Of a stretch of DNA of 64,000 nucleotides, positions 29,371 to 36,902 are shown piece by piece. Position numbers and translations under genes: made by a program. This stretch comes from Palsa-892 sp035295845. Its GTDB lineage: Bacteria > Pseudomonadota > Alphaproteobacteria > Rhizobiales > Xanthobacteraceae. Where the stretch lies: assembly GCA_035295845.1 (NCBI GenBank), contig DATGIF010000032.1, positions 62,001 to 126,000 on the forward strand. The letters run 5' to 3'. Position 1 is the first letter of the stretch. Every line of letters begins with the position of its first letter. The notes beneath the pieces are model-generated. The model made no database searches, was not told where the DNA came from, and worked only from the letters and a program-made list of their open reading frames with translations.

Positions 29371-29913
29371 GTGCACCCACACATCAGGGAAAAGATCCTC
29401 GAGGTGCGCAAGCAGCACGAGGAAGCAGGACGGCTTATCGACGCCGGCGCCGCTGCAATTCAAGCGGCCTTCGATGGCTTCGAAAAAGACGGGATCGTCT
29501 ACATCAGCAAAGAGGCCGCCGGATTGTTGCACCAGATTGGATCATCGCTTCGCGATGAGTTCAAAGAGCTCGCCTCGAAGTCCGATCGCATTCGGCCGTT
29601 CGCCGAGGAAGAGGCTCGCAGCCGGTGGGATGAGGCCACGCAAACTTGGCGGGAAATTCCTTTGATCACGATGGACGTACGCCGCAGCAAGAGATCACAG
29701 CAGTTGGTGTCGTCGCTTCTGTTGGTCAGCAAAGTAGTTCGGCGGGGGGAGCAAGCCGAAGAAGGCGTTTCCCGCATCGAGCGCAAGGGCAATTGGACCT
29801 TCGTGTTCTTCGATGAAGAGGGCACGAAAGTCTTCCACGCGTGGCGCGAAGCGTGCCGCACCAATCCCGTCTTTCGCATCATTCTCGGAGTAACCCCTGG
29901 AGGTAACCCATGA
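29371..29913 (+). CDS. Helical protein in the MoxR-VWA module (180 aa)
   Basis: GTG 29371, 180 residues. N-terminal helix HPHIREKILEVRKQHEEAG, then a second (AAAIQAAFDGFEKDG), a middle Lys/Arg segment and a C-terminal beta pattern VSRIERKGNWTFVFFDEEG. No family recognised. Its place between the MoxR and VWA genes suggests a cofactor or substrate of that machine (inference). The last residues lie in a family 1 repeat. Confidence 0.5.
   Translation: MHPHIREKILEVRKQHEEAGRLIDAGAAAIQAAFDGFEKDGIVYISKEAAGLLHQIGSSLRDEFKELASKSDRIRPFAEEEARSRWDEATQTWREIPLITMDVRRSKRSQQLVSSLLLVSKVVRRGEQAEEGVSRIERKGNWTFVFFDEEGTKVFHAWREACRTNPVFRIILGVTPGGNP
29890..29908 (+). repeat. Repeat family 1 directly before ATG 29910
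   Basis: GTAACC-CCTGGA-GGTAACC, ending one base before the ATG; it encodes the last residues of the upstream protein (Val-Thr-Pro-Gly-Gly-Asn-Pro) at the same time. Confidence 0.85.
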
Positions 29914-30164
29914 GCAACACGCTCACCATCCAAGTCCGCTTCGACCATCGTGACGCCGACACGAAGGAGGAGAAGGACAAGCAGATGCTGACCGCCGCCA
30001 AGATGGCCGCGAAGCACATCTACACCACCGCGCTGCTCTTGCAGGACAAGAGCAAGCCGCAGGTCGCGCTGTTCACCGAAGATATGTTCACGCCGCAGGA
30101 AGAGATCCTGCTGGCCGACGACATTCCGGAAGAGCAGCCTGCCGAAGATCAGGGCACCGGATGA
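29910..30164 (+). CDS. Small protein in the MoxR-VWA module (84 aa)
   Basis: 84 residues, MSNTLTIQVRFDHRD..., a helix with KQMLTAAKMAAKHIYTTALL and an acidic C-terminus (DDIPEEQPAED). The start overlaps the preceding stop (ATGA) and the end overlaps the next gene by 4 nt. No motif of known function. Confidence 0.55.
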   Translation: MSNTLTIQVRFDHRDADTKEEKDKQMLTAAKMAAKHIYTTALLLQDKSKPQVALFTEDMFTPQEEILLADDIPEEQPAEDQGTG

Positions 30165-30448
30165 CGATCCCTCTGTTGGGATTCCCTTTTGAAGTGCTCG
30201 CGTCCAGCGGCCGCTTTTACCGGTGCGCTCCTAACGGAAGCGACACCGCGTTCGTTCTCGAGTCGCGTGAAGGCGACTACGTGGTCTATCGAGAGGGATC
30301 GGTGGAGTTCCTCGGCAAGAGGATCGTGATCCCGGAATCCTACGAAACGATTATCGAGGTCGTCGCCCGCTTGCACGAGCTCGGACAGCTTCCACCTACA
30401 CCAACACCGCCACCCAAAGAGAGGAGTGAGAATGGACAAGAAGCCTGA
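30161..30448 (+). CDS. Small protein in the MoxR-VWA module (95 aa)
   Basis: 95 residues; MTIPLLGFPFEVLASSG, then beta-like strands FVLESREGDYVVYREGS and VEFLGKRIVIP, and a Pro/Thr-rich tail. Lacks the AQ motif of the upstream paralogs, so not counted in that family despite the similar size. The VWA gene start is inside its last codons. Confidence 0.5.
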   Translation: MTIPLLGFPFEVLASSGRFYRCAPNGSDTAFVLESREGDYVVYREGSVEFLGKRIVIPESYETIIEVVARLHELGQLPPTPTPPPKERSENGQEA

Positions 30449-31682
30449 ACCGTGCGCACTCACACCGGCGCAGGAAAAAGCTTGGAGCGACACGCGCGTT
30501 TCGTTGCTCTGGCACTGCCCCGCGTTCTCGCACATTTTTTACACGATGCTCGACACCGTGAACTCGAAGCACATCGCGATGTTCACGAAGGACGTTCCGA
30601 TCGCGGCCACCGATGGCTCTTCGCTCATCATCAACCCCGACACGTTCTTCAAATATAACCTGAACGAGCGCGTGTTCATCGTGGCGCACGAAATCATGCA
30701 CTGCATCTACAACCACTGCATCACGATGCACCAATTCGCCCAGCGGGGAAAGGTAAGTTACCCCGATGGTAAGTCGTTTCCCTACGACCAGCAGACGATG
30801 AACCAGGCGCTCGACTTGGTGATCAACGACGCGCTGATCGAGTCGAAGGTCGGCCAGTTCAACAAGGACTGGCTGCACGACCCGAAGATCGCGACGGCGA
30901 AGGATACCGGCCTCGACGCTTATCGGAAGCTGATCAAGGACAAGCCGCCGATGAGCGGCAAGGGCTTCGACATCCACCTGTCGCCGGGCGCCGGCAGGGG
31001 CCAAGATCCCAACACGGCGTCCCAGCAGCGAAACGAGATCGCGTGGAAGACGGCGATTGCCGCGGCGGCCAATGCCGCTCGTGCACAGGGCAAGCTTCCC
31101 GCCGGTCTCGAACGGCTCTTCGGAGAGCTTCTCGATCCGCAGATCGACTGGCGCGAGAAGATCCGTGCGCTGTTCGCGCGCAAGGTCGGTAGCGGCTCGT
31201 ACAACTGGCAGAAGCCCGATCGCCGCCTGATCGTGCGGGGTATCGTTGCCCCCGGACGCTCCGGCTTCGGTGCCGGCACTGTCGTCGTCGGCTGCGATAC
31301 GTCGGGATCTATCGGCGAGAAGGAATTGGATATGTTCTTCGCCGAGATGGCCGGGATCTTGGAAGATGTCCGGCCGCGCGAGCTCGTGGTGATCTGGTGT
31401 GACGCGAAAGTCCACCGCGTCGACGAGCTCTATGATCCGAGCGACCTCAACTCTGTGCGCTGCAAGGGCGCACCGGGGGGTGGTGGCACGGATTTTCGTC
31501 CGGTATTCGACGAGATTGCCGAGCGCGGTCTAGAGCCGGAGGCGCTCGTGTTCCTCACGGACGGCATGGGTTCGTTCCCCGATAAGCCGCCGGCTTACCC
31601 GGTGATCTGGGGGAACATCTATCCGAGTTCGAAATATCCGTTCGGCGACGTCGTTGACGTGCCGAGCGGGAGTGATGCCTGA
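30432..31682 (+). CDS. VWA-like / DUF2201 metallopeptidase protein
   Basis: 416 residues from ATG 30432. An N-terminal metallopeptidase-like segment with HEIMHCIYNH (HExxH, ~83-92), then a linker, then a von Willebrand A-like domain with VGCDTSGSIG (~290) and a second Asp-rich segment VIWCDAKVHRV. This is the DUF2201 architecture (metallopeptidase + VWA-like). Its usual partner is a MoxR ATPase, here at 28,212. The MIDAS-like Asp-x-Ser-x-Ser is Asp-Thr-Ser-Gly-Ser. Target unknown. Confidence 0.75.
   Translation: MDKKPEPCALTPAQEKAWSDTRVSLLWHCPAFSHIFYTMLDTVNSKHIAMFTKDVPIAATDGSSLIINPDTFFKYNLNERVFIVAHEIMHCIYNHCITMHQFAQRGKVSYPDGKSFPYDQQTMNQALDLVINDALIESKVGQFNKDWLHDPKIATAKDTGLDAYRKLIKDKPPMSGKGFDIHLSPGAGRGQDPNTASQQRNEIAWKTAIAAAANAARAQGKLPAGLERLFGELLDPQIDWREKIRALFARKVGSGSYNWQKPDRRLIVRGIVAPGRSGFGAGTVVVGCDTSGSIGEKELDMFFAEMAGILEDVRPRELVVIWCDAKVHRVDELYDPSDLNSVRCKGAPGGGGTDFRPVFDEIAERGLEPEALVFLTDGMGSFPDKPPAYPVIWGNIYPSSKYPFGDVVDVPSGSDA
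30757..30773 (+). repeat. Repeat family 1 inside the VWA gene (imperfect)
   Basis: GTTACC-CCGAT-GGTAAG. One mismatch in the last base of the right half. It sits in coding sequence about 325 nt from the start codon. Confidence 0.55.
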
Positions 31683-31889
31683 GGGGAGGTTATCCCCCGC
31701 TTCCACCGGTGGCAGTGCAGATGGCGGTTCCGACATTCCCGCTGTTTGTATGGGCGAACGTAGGCCGCGCGGTTCTTTCATGAGGCCGCGTGGATAGGCG
31801 AGACAAGGCGAGGTTCCGCATCCCCTCAAGGCCGTAATCATGGCGGTGAAACCACGCAAGCCACCGAAAATTACCACGGAGGTAACTGA
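31683..31889 (+). other. Gap with repeat family 1 at its end
   Basis: 207 nt between the VWA gene and the next. It contains GGGGA/TCCCC (31,683-31,697) and direct copies of CCGCGYGG; a 40-codon frame from ATG 31676 lacks support. At the end, ATTACC-ACGGA-GGTAAC (31,870-31,886) gives the ribosome site of ATG 31890. Confidence 0.5.
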
Positions 31890-32600
31890 ATGAGTCGCGC
31901 AATCTCTTGGAACATCCATTCGCAGCTCAACCGGCGGATCATGTACCTGCACAGCGAGATGGCAAAGACGCAGTCCATCGAGCTCACGCACGACGAGGTG
32001 CTGGACCTGATCGCCGACCCAGAAGATGCCTTCATCTTGAAGCGCGCCGGGGTTCTAACGAACCTCAATTCGGTGGACCAAACCCAAATCGGGTACCCCG
32101 TTGGCGGCGAACACCATGCAGTAATTCAGGCGACGTGCCGCCCACACAACGGTAAGTCGCCGCCGGTGCTCCCCGCGCGCGCCACAGCGCGATACGACCA
32201 AATATCCGATTCCCTGCGCGCAAAGCTCAACGCGTGGGCCGAACTTCGAATGGAGACGGCGAAAGGTTTTAGTCTAGCGCACTACGCGCTGGATAATCTG
32301 GTCAGTACGTGCGGCTCCGCGCAGCAGATGCGGTTCTACTGGCCGGTGATCCTCACTCTGTGCGACGGCGTCGACGAGCTCAAGGAATTCGCCGACAAGA
32401 TTCGCGATTTCCGCGCGCCCAAAAATACGCCGTCACTCCCCGAAGACCTGCGGCAGGCATGTCGGATTTCGTCCGGCATAATCACCGCGTCAAAGCTGAT
32501 CGAGGCGGCGCCGGCGCCCAAGGCGGAAGCCTTTGCCAACCTGACTTCGATGCCATCGTTCGAATTCTGCGGAAAGGCTGTCGATCGTAGGGAGACCTAA
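31890..32600 (+). CDS. Early phage protein (236 aa), unknown
   Basis: 236 residues, no signal peptide, no membrane segment, starts SRAISWNIHSQLNRRIM. Mostly helical with two Cys in the second half and a Leu/Asp-rich region (ALDNLVSTCGSAQQMRF...LCDGVDELKEFAD). Distinct from the DNA polymerase that follows. Ribosome site supplied by a family 1 repeat. No domain recognised. Confidence 0.6.
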   Translation: MSRAISWNIHSQLNRRIMYLHSEMAKTQSIELTHDEVLDLIADPEDAFILKRAGVLTNLNSVDQTQIGYPVGGEHHAVIQATCRPHNGKSPPVLPARATARYDQISDSLRAKLNAWAELRMETAKGFSLAHYALDNLVSTCGSAQQMRFYWPVILTLCDGVDELKEFADKIRDFRAPKNTPSLPEDLRQACRISSGIITASKLIEAAPAPKAEAFANLTSMPSFEFCGKAVDRRET

Positions 32601-32606
32601 ATAAAA

Positions 32607-32638
32607 GGCGCGCCGAGGACCACCATCCTCGACGCGCC
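32607..32638 (+). terminator. Stable hairpin after the 236-residue gene
   Basis: GGCGCG-c-CGAGG pairs with CCTCG-a-CGCGCC, one mismatch, 8-nt loop. No T-run, so may be a pause or processing site. A second hairpin GTCGCAAC / GTTGCGAC lies at 32,675-32,698, upstream of the polymerase. Confidence 0.5.
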
Positions 32639-32731
32639 GAACTCCACCCACAGGAGCACTCGCTGGTCGCGAGCGTCGCAACAGATAGGGGTTGCGACTC
32701 CCCAAGTCAACTATCGGTGGGTTTCAGAAAA

Positions 32732-34642
32732 ATGAAATTCGTTTTCCTCGACTACGAGACGTTCTACTCCAAGGAATACACGCTGCGCCGCATGACGCCG
32801 GTGCAATACATCCTCGATCCCCGCTTCGAAATGATCGGCTGCGCCGTGAAAGAACGGCGTCAACCCGGTGTCTTTCTCGAGGACGCGGAGCTCCGCGCCT
32901 ACTTTGCGTCGCTCGATCCGAAAGATACCTGCATGGTAACTTTCAACGCGCTGTTCGATATGTGCATCACAGCGTGGAAATATGACTTCGTGCCCAAGCT
33001 GATGGTCGACACGATGGGGGTCGCGCGCGCTTGCCGCGGCTCCGAACTCAAGCGCCTCAACCTCGAAACCGTAGCGGAGCATCTGGGCCTGCCGGCGAAA
33101 GGCAAGACGATCCTCAAAGTCGAGGGCATGTGCGGCGCGGCCATCAAGGCCGCCGGCCTCTGGCCGGATTACGAGGTGTACGCGCTCAACGATAACGATC
33201 TGAACGAAGGGATCTTCGAGAAGCTTGTCGAGTCGGGTGAATTCCCGGCCGAAGAGCTGCCGGTCATGGATATGGTCCTGCGTTGCGCGATCAAACCGCG
33301 CTTCATTCTCGACGCGCCGAAACTCGCTGTTCACCTCAACAGCATCGTCCAGCAGAAGAACGAACTTCTCGCCCAGGCAATGCTCGCGGGCGGCGTCGAC
33401 GGCAAGAGCGATTTGATGTCGAACGATCGCTTCGCCGAGCTCCTGCGGAACGTCGGGTGCGAACCGCCGAAGAAGATTTCGCCGACGACCGGGCTTTCGA
33501 CGTGGGCGTTCTCAAAGACCGATCCCGATTTCCTCGCACTTGAGGAGGACGACAACCCCGCGGTGCAGGCGCTGATCGCCGCCCGATTGGGTCACAAGAG
33601 CACGCTCGAGGAGACGCGCACCAAGCGCCTGCTCGAGATTGCCGCCTTGAACTGGCCTGGTAAGGGACAAGTCGGACTGATGCCGGTGCCGCTGCGCTTC
33701 TCCGGCGCGCATACACATCGCCTGTCGGGCGAGTGGAAAATCAATATGCAGAACATGCCGGCGCGCGACGGCGTCAAGGCGCTCCGGCGCGCACTCACGG
33801 TTGGCCCGGACGAAGAAGCCGTTGTCGCCGATGCCTCACAAATCGAGGCGCGCATTACCGCGTGGATCTGCGGCCAGACTGATCTTGTTGACGCGTTCGC
33901 GCGCGGAGCCGACGTCTATTCGGACTTTGCATCCGAAGTGTTCGACCAGCCGGTCAACCGCAAGGCAAAACTCCCGAACGGTGATCCTGATCCGCAACAA
34001 GTCGGCATGGGCTTCGTCGGCAAGACCGGAATTCTCAGCCTCGGCTTCGGCGTCGGCTGGGAGAAGTTTCAACGCTCGGTCAAAATCCTATCGAAGCAAC
34101 AAATCGGTACCGCGATCGAGTTGGACGACGAGACGTCGATCAAGACCGTCAAAACTTATCGTCGAAAAAACTACCGGATTTCGGGTGCGTGGAAAACGCT
34201 CGGCGCGCATCTCAACATCCTGTCCGGCGGCGGCCGTGCTGAATTCGGTCCGTGCCTGATCGAGAAGGGCTCGATCCTGTTACCCAGCGGGTTACGTCTC
34301 TTCTATCGCGACCTCCAGCAAGAAGGCGGTCAGTGGCGCTTCAAGTACGGACCCAAGACCAAATTTATTTGGGGTGGAGCGCTGCTCGAGAACATCGTGC
34401 AAGCGATCGCCCGCATCGTGACTATGTCTGCTGCCGTACGAATTCAGCGGCGCGTGGCCAAGTACAACGTGTGGCTCAATCTGCAAGCGCACGACGAGCT
34501 CGTCTTCATCACGCCGAAGCAACACGTCGCGGAGGTGAAGAAAATTATTCACGAGGAAATGGTGCGGCGCCCGCAATGGGCGTTGGACCTTCCGCTCGCC
34601 GCGGAGGTCGGAAGCGGCCCGACATACGGCGATGCAAAGTGA
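32732..34642 (+). CDS. Family A DNA polymerase with 3'-5' exonuclease
   Basis: 636 residues. The N-terminal exonuclease domain begins FLDYETF (Exo I Asp/Glu); the polymerase domain has motif A at VVADASQIEARI (~368-379), motif B at GKTGILSLGFGVG and motif C at AHDELVF. No 5' nuclease domain. It is the phage replicative polymerase, likely working with the primase-helicase at 39,853. I use ATG 32732 instead of GTG 32717. The stop overlaps a possible next start (GTGA). Confidence 0.88.
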   Translation: MKFVFLDYETFYSKEYTLRRMTPVQYILDPRFEMIGCAVKERRQPGVFLEDAELRAYFASLDPKDTCMVTFNALFDMCITAWKYDFVPKLMVDTMGVARACRGSELKRLNLETVAEHLGLPAKGKTILKVEGMCGAAIKAAGLWPDYEVYALNDNDLNEGIFEKLVESGEFPAEELPVMDMVLRCAIKPRFILDAPKLAVHLNSIVQQKNELLAQAMLAGGVDGKSDLMSNDRFAELLRNVGCEPPKKISPTTGLSTWAFSKTDPDFLALEEDDNPAVQALIAARLGHKSTLEETRTKRLLEIAALNWPGKGQVGLMPVPLRFSGAHTHRLSGEWKINMQNMPARDGVKALRRALTVGPDEEAVVADASQIEARITAWICGQTDLVDAFARGADVYSDFASEVFDQPVNRKAKLPNGDPDPQQVGMGFVGKTGILSLGFGVGWEKFQRSVKILSKQQIGTAIELDDETSIKTVKTYRRKNYRISGAWKTLGAHLNILSGGGRAEFGPCLIEKGSILLPSGLRLFYRDLQQEGGQWRFKYGPKTKFIWGGALLENIVQAIARIVTMSAAVRIQRRVAKYNVWLNLQAHDELVFITPKQHVAEVKKIIHEEMVRRPQWALDLPLAAEVGSGPTYGDAK

Positions 34643-34857
34643 CCTTCGTGCAACTCTCTGAACACTTGAATGGATTTTGGTTCTGTTGCGGTTTTGTGAC
34701 GCGCGACAGCTTGTCGCGTGACTCTCCGTTTTGTAAGGCGTGCGTAACCCAACCGAGAGGCACCACCACGCATGTCGGACGACGAAATCGAAGTTCTGCG
34801 GCAGCAACTGCGAGACCTGCGTGCCGCTCTCAACCAGAACAATCAGACCATCGCTAA
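34639..34857 (+). CDS. Possible small zinc-binding protein (72 aa)
   Basis: GTG 34639 overlaps the polymerase stop (GTGA), a signature of coupled translation. The protein starts TFVQLSEHLNGFWFCCGFV and has SPFCKACV, so four Cys in a C-C-x15-C-x2-C spacing. It overlaps the next gene (34,772) by 86 nt in another frame, which argues against it. A hairpin CGCGACA/TGTCGCG (34,703-34,719) lies in it. Confidence 0.3.
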   Translation: MTFVQLSEHLNGFWFCCGFVTRDSLSRDSPFCKACVTQPRGTTTHVGRRNRSSAAATARPACRSQPEQSDHR

Positions 34858-35134
34858 CACGTTTCGTCTCTCCCCGGCCCAGAACAATCTGTTCGGCCTT
34901 CTCATCTCACTCGATACCGTCACGCCTGAAATCATCCGGCAGCGGCTCGAGATCGCGACTGACGCCAAGGTCGCCGTTCACCGCCTTCGCCGCCACCTGA
35001 AAGAGTGGGAGATCCAAATCCACTCGCGGCGCAACGTCGGCTACTGGCTCGACGAAGAAACCAAAGAAAAAATCCGCGGGATGATTACCCCGCAGGTTAC
35101 GGAGAGCGAAACGAAACCATCCGTAGCCGCATAA
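34772..35134 (+). CDS. Stand-alone OmpR-type winged-helix protein
   Basis: 120 residues. N-terminal coil (EIEVLRQQLRDLRAAL), then LSPAQNNLFGLLISLDTVTPEIIRQRLE, AVHRLRRHLKEWEI and RRNVGYWL. This is the OmpR/PhoB C-terminal winged-helix pattern (recognition helix with VHRLRRHL, wing ending in GYWL), without a receiver domain. A transcription factor for phage or host promoters is implied. The 3' end of the gene contains a family 1 repeat (35,084-35,100). Confidence 0.65.
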   Translation: MSDDEIEVLRQQLRDLRAALNQNNQTIANTFRLSPAQNNLFGLLISLDTVTPEIIRQRLEIATDAKVAVHRLRRHLKEWEIQIHSRRNVGYWLDEETKEKIRGMITPQVTESETKPSVAA

Positions 35135-35159
35135 CCACACTCACCCACAGCGAGTAACG

Positions 35160-35591
35160 ATGGCGATCAGCGATCTTTGTCCTCCCAAATACAACTATCT
35201 CGGCGAGCCCGTAGAGAGAATTCTGAGAGATCCGAATATATCTCCGGATTGCAAACACGAGATCCTGCAGCGACTCAAAGGGCTGGAGATGGATTATCTC
35301 CAGAGGTACACGCCGATGCCGTCCGCTATGGCGGAAATGTTCCAAGCGATGGTCGGCACCCCCAAATTCGAGAAAGCCCATAAAGGCATGGGGCTGATCG
35401 ACATGATCAAGCACCGTCTCCGCACGCCCGACTCGTCCAAGTTTTTTGACTACTGGGACGCAGCGAGGGTCGCCGACACGGTGCACGTGTTCGTCATCAC
35501 CGGCAACGAGTCGGTAATCCTCAAGGACGATTGGGCGATGTTCCCCTCCGACTCGCTGATCACGCAGCTTCGCGTGCTGGAGAACCGCTGA
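35160..35591 (+). CDS. Early phage protein with FPSDxxxxQLxxL end (143 aa)
   Basis: 143 residues. The helical N-terminal 100 residues (a Cys, Met-rich) and the C-terminal segment VHVFVITGNESVILKDDW, then AMFPSDSLITQLRVLENR. The ending resembles that of the protein at 36,307 (ETFPSDAMVAQVLLVT) and, less clearly, the AQ motif paralogs. Its stop overlaps the next ATG (TGATG). Function unknown. Confidence 0.55.
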   Translation: MAISDLCPPKYNYLGEPVERILRDPNISPDCKHEILQRLKGLEMDYLQRYTPMPSAMAEMFQAMVGTPKFEKAHKGMGLIDMIKHRLRTPDSSKFFDYWDAARVADTVHVFVITGNESVILKDDWAMFPSDSLITQLRVLENR

Positions 35592-36286
35592 TGGCGGTCA
35601 CTCAATTCCGCGGAGGGCCGAAGCCCTTCACGTGGAGCTATAGTCGCCTGAAAAACTTCGAGACGTGCCCCAAGCGGCACTACCATCTCGAAGTCGCCAA
35701 AGACGTCAAAGAGGAAGAGAGCGAGCAGCTCCTCTGGGGCAACCAGGTTCACGCGGCGTGCGCGGCGCGCATCGCCAAGAACACGCCACTGCCGATCACC
35801 ATGACGTCGTTCGAGCCGTGGTGCCAGAAGATCCTCGCCGGCGCCGACCAGCCCGGCGTCCGCATCCTCGTCGAGCAGAAGCTCGCGATCACCAAAGAGT
35901 TCGGCCCGTGCGGGTTTTTCGACGCGCCGGTGTGGTTCCGCGCGGTCGGCGACGTCATCAAGGTGGCCGGCCCGGTGGCGCTGATCGTCGACTGGAAGAC
36001 CGGCAAGATCGTCGAGGACTCGGTGCAGCTTGCGCTCGCCGCCGCCTGCGTCTTCGCGCATTACCCCGAAGTGCAGAAGGTGCGTAGCGAATTTATCTGG
36101 CTCAAAGAGAACGCCAGCACGCGCGAGGACTTCACGCGCGAGGGAATGGTCGAGCTCTGGAAGGGGCTATGGCCGCGTATCGAGTCGCTCAAGCACGCCT
36201 ACGAGACGAACTCGTATCCGGCGAAGCCCGGCCGCCTCTGCCGCAACTGGTGCCCGGTGAAACAATGTCCGTACCACGGGGAATAA
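35591..36286 (+). CDS. PD-(D/E)XK nuclease (Cas4/RecB-like)
   Basis: 231 residues. Starts MAVTQFRGGPKPFTWSYSRLKNFETCPKRHYH (first Cys and the YSxLxxFExCPxxxH block), continues to EEESEQLLWGNQVHAA, then IVDWKTGKIVED with catalytic Asp and Lys, and ends CRNWCPVKQC with the three cluster Cys. This is the family with an iron-sulfur cluster, e.g. Cas4/AddB-like. Phage relatives act in recombination or end-processing. Start by TGATG overlap. Confidence 0.8.
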   Translation: MAVTQFRGGPKPFTWSYSRLKNFETCPKRHYHLEVAKDVKEEESEQLLWGNQVHAACAARIAKNTPLPITMTSFEPWCQKILAGADQPGVRILVEQKLAITKEFGPCGFFDAPVWFRAVGDVIKVAGPVALIVDWKTGKIVEDSVQLALAAACVFAHYPEVQKVRSEFIWLKENASTREDFTREGMVELWKGLWPRIESLKHAYETNSYPAKPGRLCRNWCPVKQCPYHGE

Positions 36287-36306
36287 CCGCGAGGACTCTT
36301 GGCGAG

Positions 36307-36594
36307 ATGTCGGCTGGACGCCAGATCATTCGCCTCAACGCTGCGCGTGAAGTCGCGGACCAACGCGCCATAGATCGTTTCGGATATTCGTATTATGGCG
36401 TCCAGGCTCGCTTCGTGCCGCACGACGGAAAACGAAAGTGGGTGCTCAAGGTCTACCACGACGAGCACGAGGACCGGGTGATGGTGCGGTTCATCGTGAG
36501 GGTGAACGACGATAAGATCCAACTCGAATTCACCGAGCCATTCGAAACTTTTCCGAGTGACGCGATGGTCGCACAGGTGCTGCTGGTCACGTGA
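36307..36594 (+). CDS. Small early protein with FPSDxxxAQ end (95 aa)
   Basis: From ATG 36307 (AGGA 9 nt upstream); ATG 36265 is the alternative and would overlap the nuclease by 22 nt. Contains FGYSYYGVQARFVPH, KWVLKVYHDEHEDRVMVRFIV, and ends FPSDAMVAQVLLVT, similar to the end of the 35,160 protein. Beta-rich. Function unknown. The stop overlaps the next GTG (GTGA). Confidence 0.55.
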   Translation: MSAGRQIIRLNAAREVADQRAIDRFGYSYYGVQARFVPHDGKRKWVLKVYHDEHEDRVMVRFIVRVNDDKIQLEFTEPFETFPSDAMVAQVLLVT

Positions 36595-36902
36595 CGCCCG
36601 AAGGAAAAGTGAAGGCGCGCGTCAAACGCGTCCTTGAAAAATACGATCTCGTCTACAGATTTATGCCAGTGCAATCGGGGTACGGAGCGAAGACGCTCGA
36701 CTTCCTCGTTTGCGTCAACGGAAAATTTCTCGCCATCGAGACGAAAGCTCCGGGCAAACAACTAACGGAGCTCCAGCGCCAGACCGCGCGCGACATCGTC
36801 GCGGCCCGCGGCAAGGTTCTCGTTGTCGACGGCGACACCACCCAGCTCGAGCTCTATCTGAAACGAACCACTCATGTCCGTACACGTAAGCCCAAAACAT
36901 AA
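36591..36902 (+). CDS. VRR-NUC domain nuclease
   Basis: 103 residues, GTG start. Starts TPEGKVKARVKRVLEKYDL and continues MPVQSGYGAKTLDFLVCVNGKFLAIETKAPGKQLTELQ, the VRR-NUC block with catalytic Asp (LDFLV), Glu and Lys (AIETKA). Small stand-alone VRR-NUC proteins are frequent in phages next to helicases, and act as structure-specific nucleases in DNA repair and recombination. It overlaps the helicase gene by 29 nt. Confidence 0.75.
   Translation: MTPEGKVKARVKRVLEKYDLVYRFMPVQSGYGAKTLDFLVCVNGKFLAIETKAPGKQLTELQRQTARDIVAARGKVLVVDGDTTQLELYLKRTTHVRTRKPKT

Noticed and set aside
31676..31798. 40-codon ORF after the VWA gene
   Set aside because: Starts inside the VWA gene without ribosome site, low complexity, no homology-like motif.
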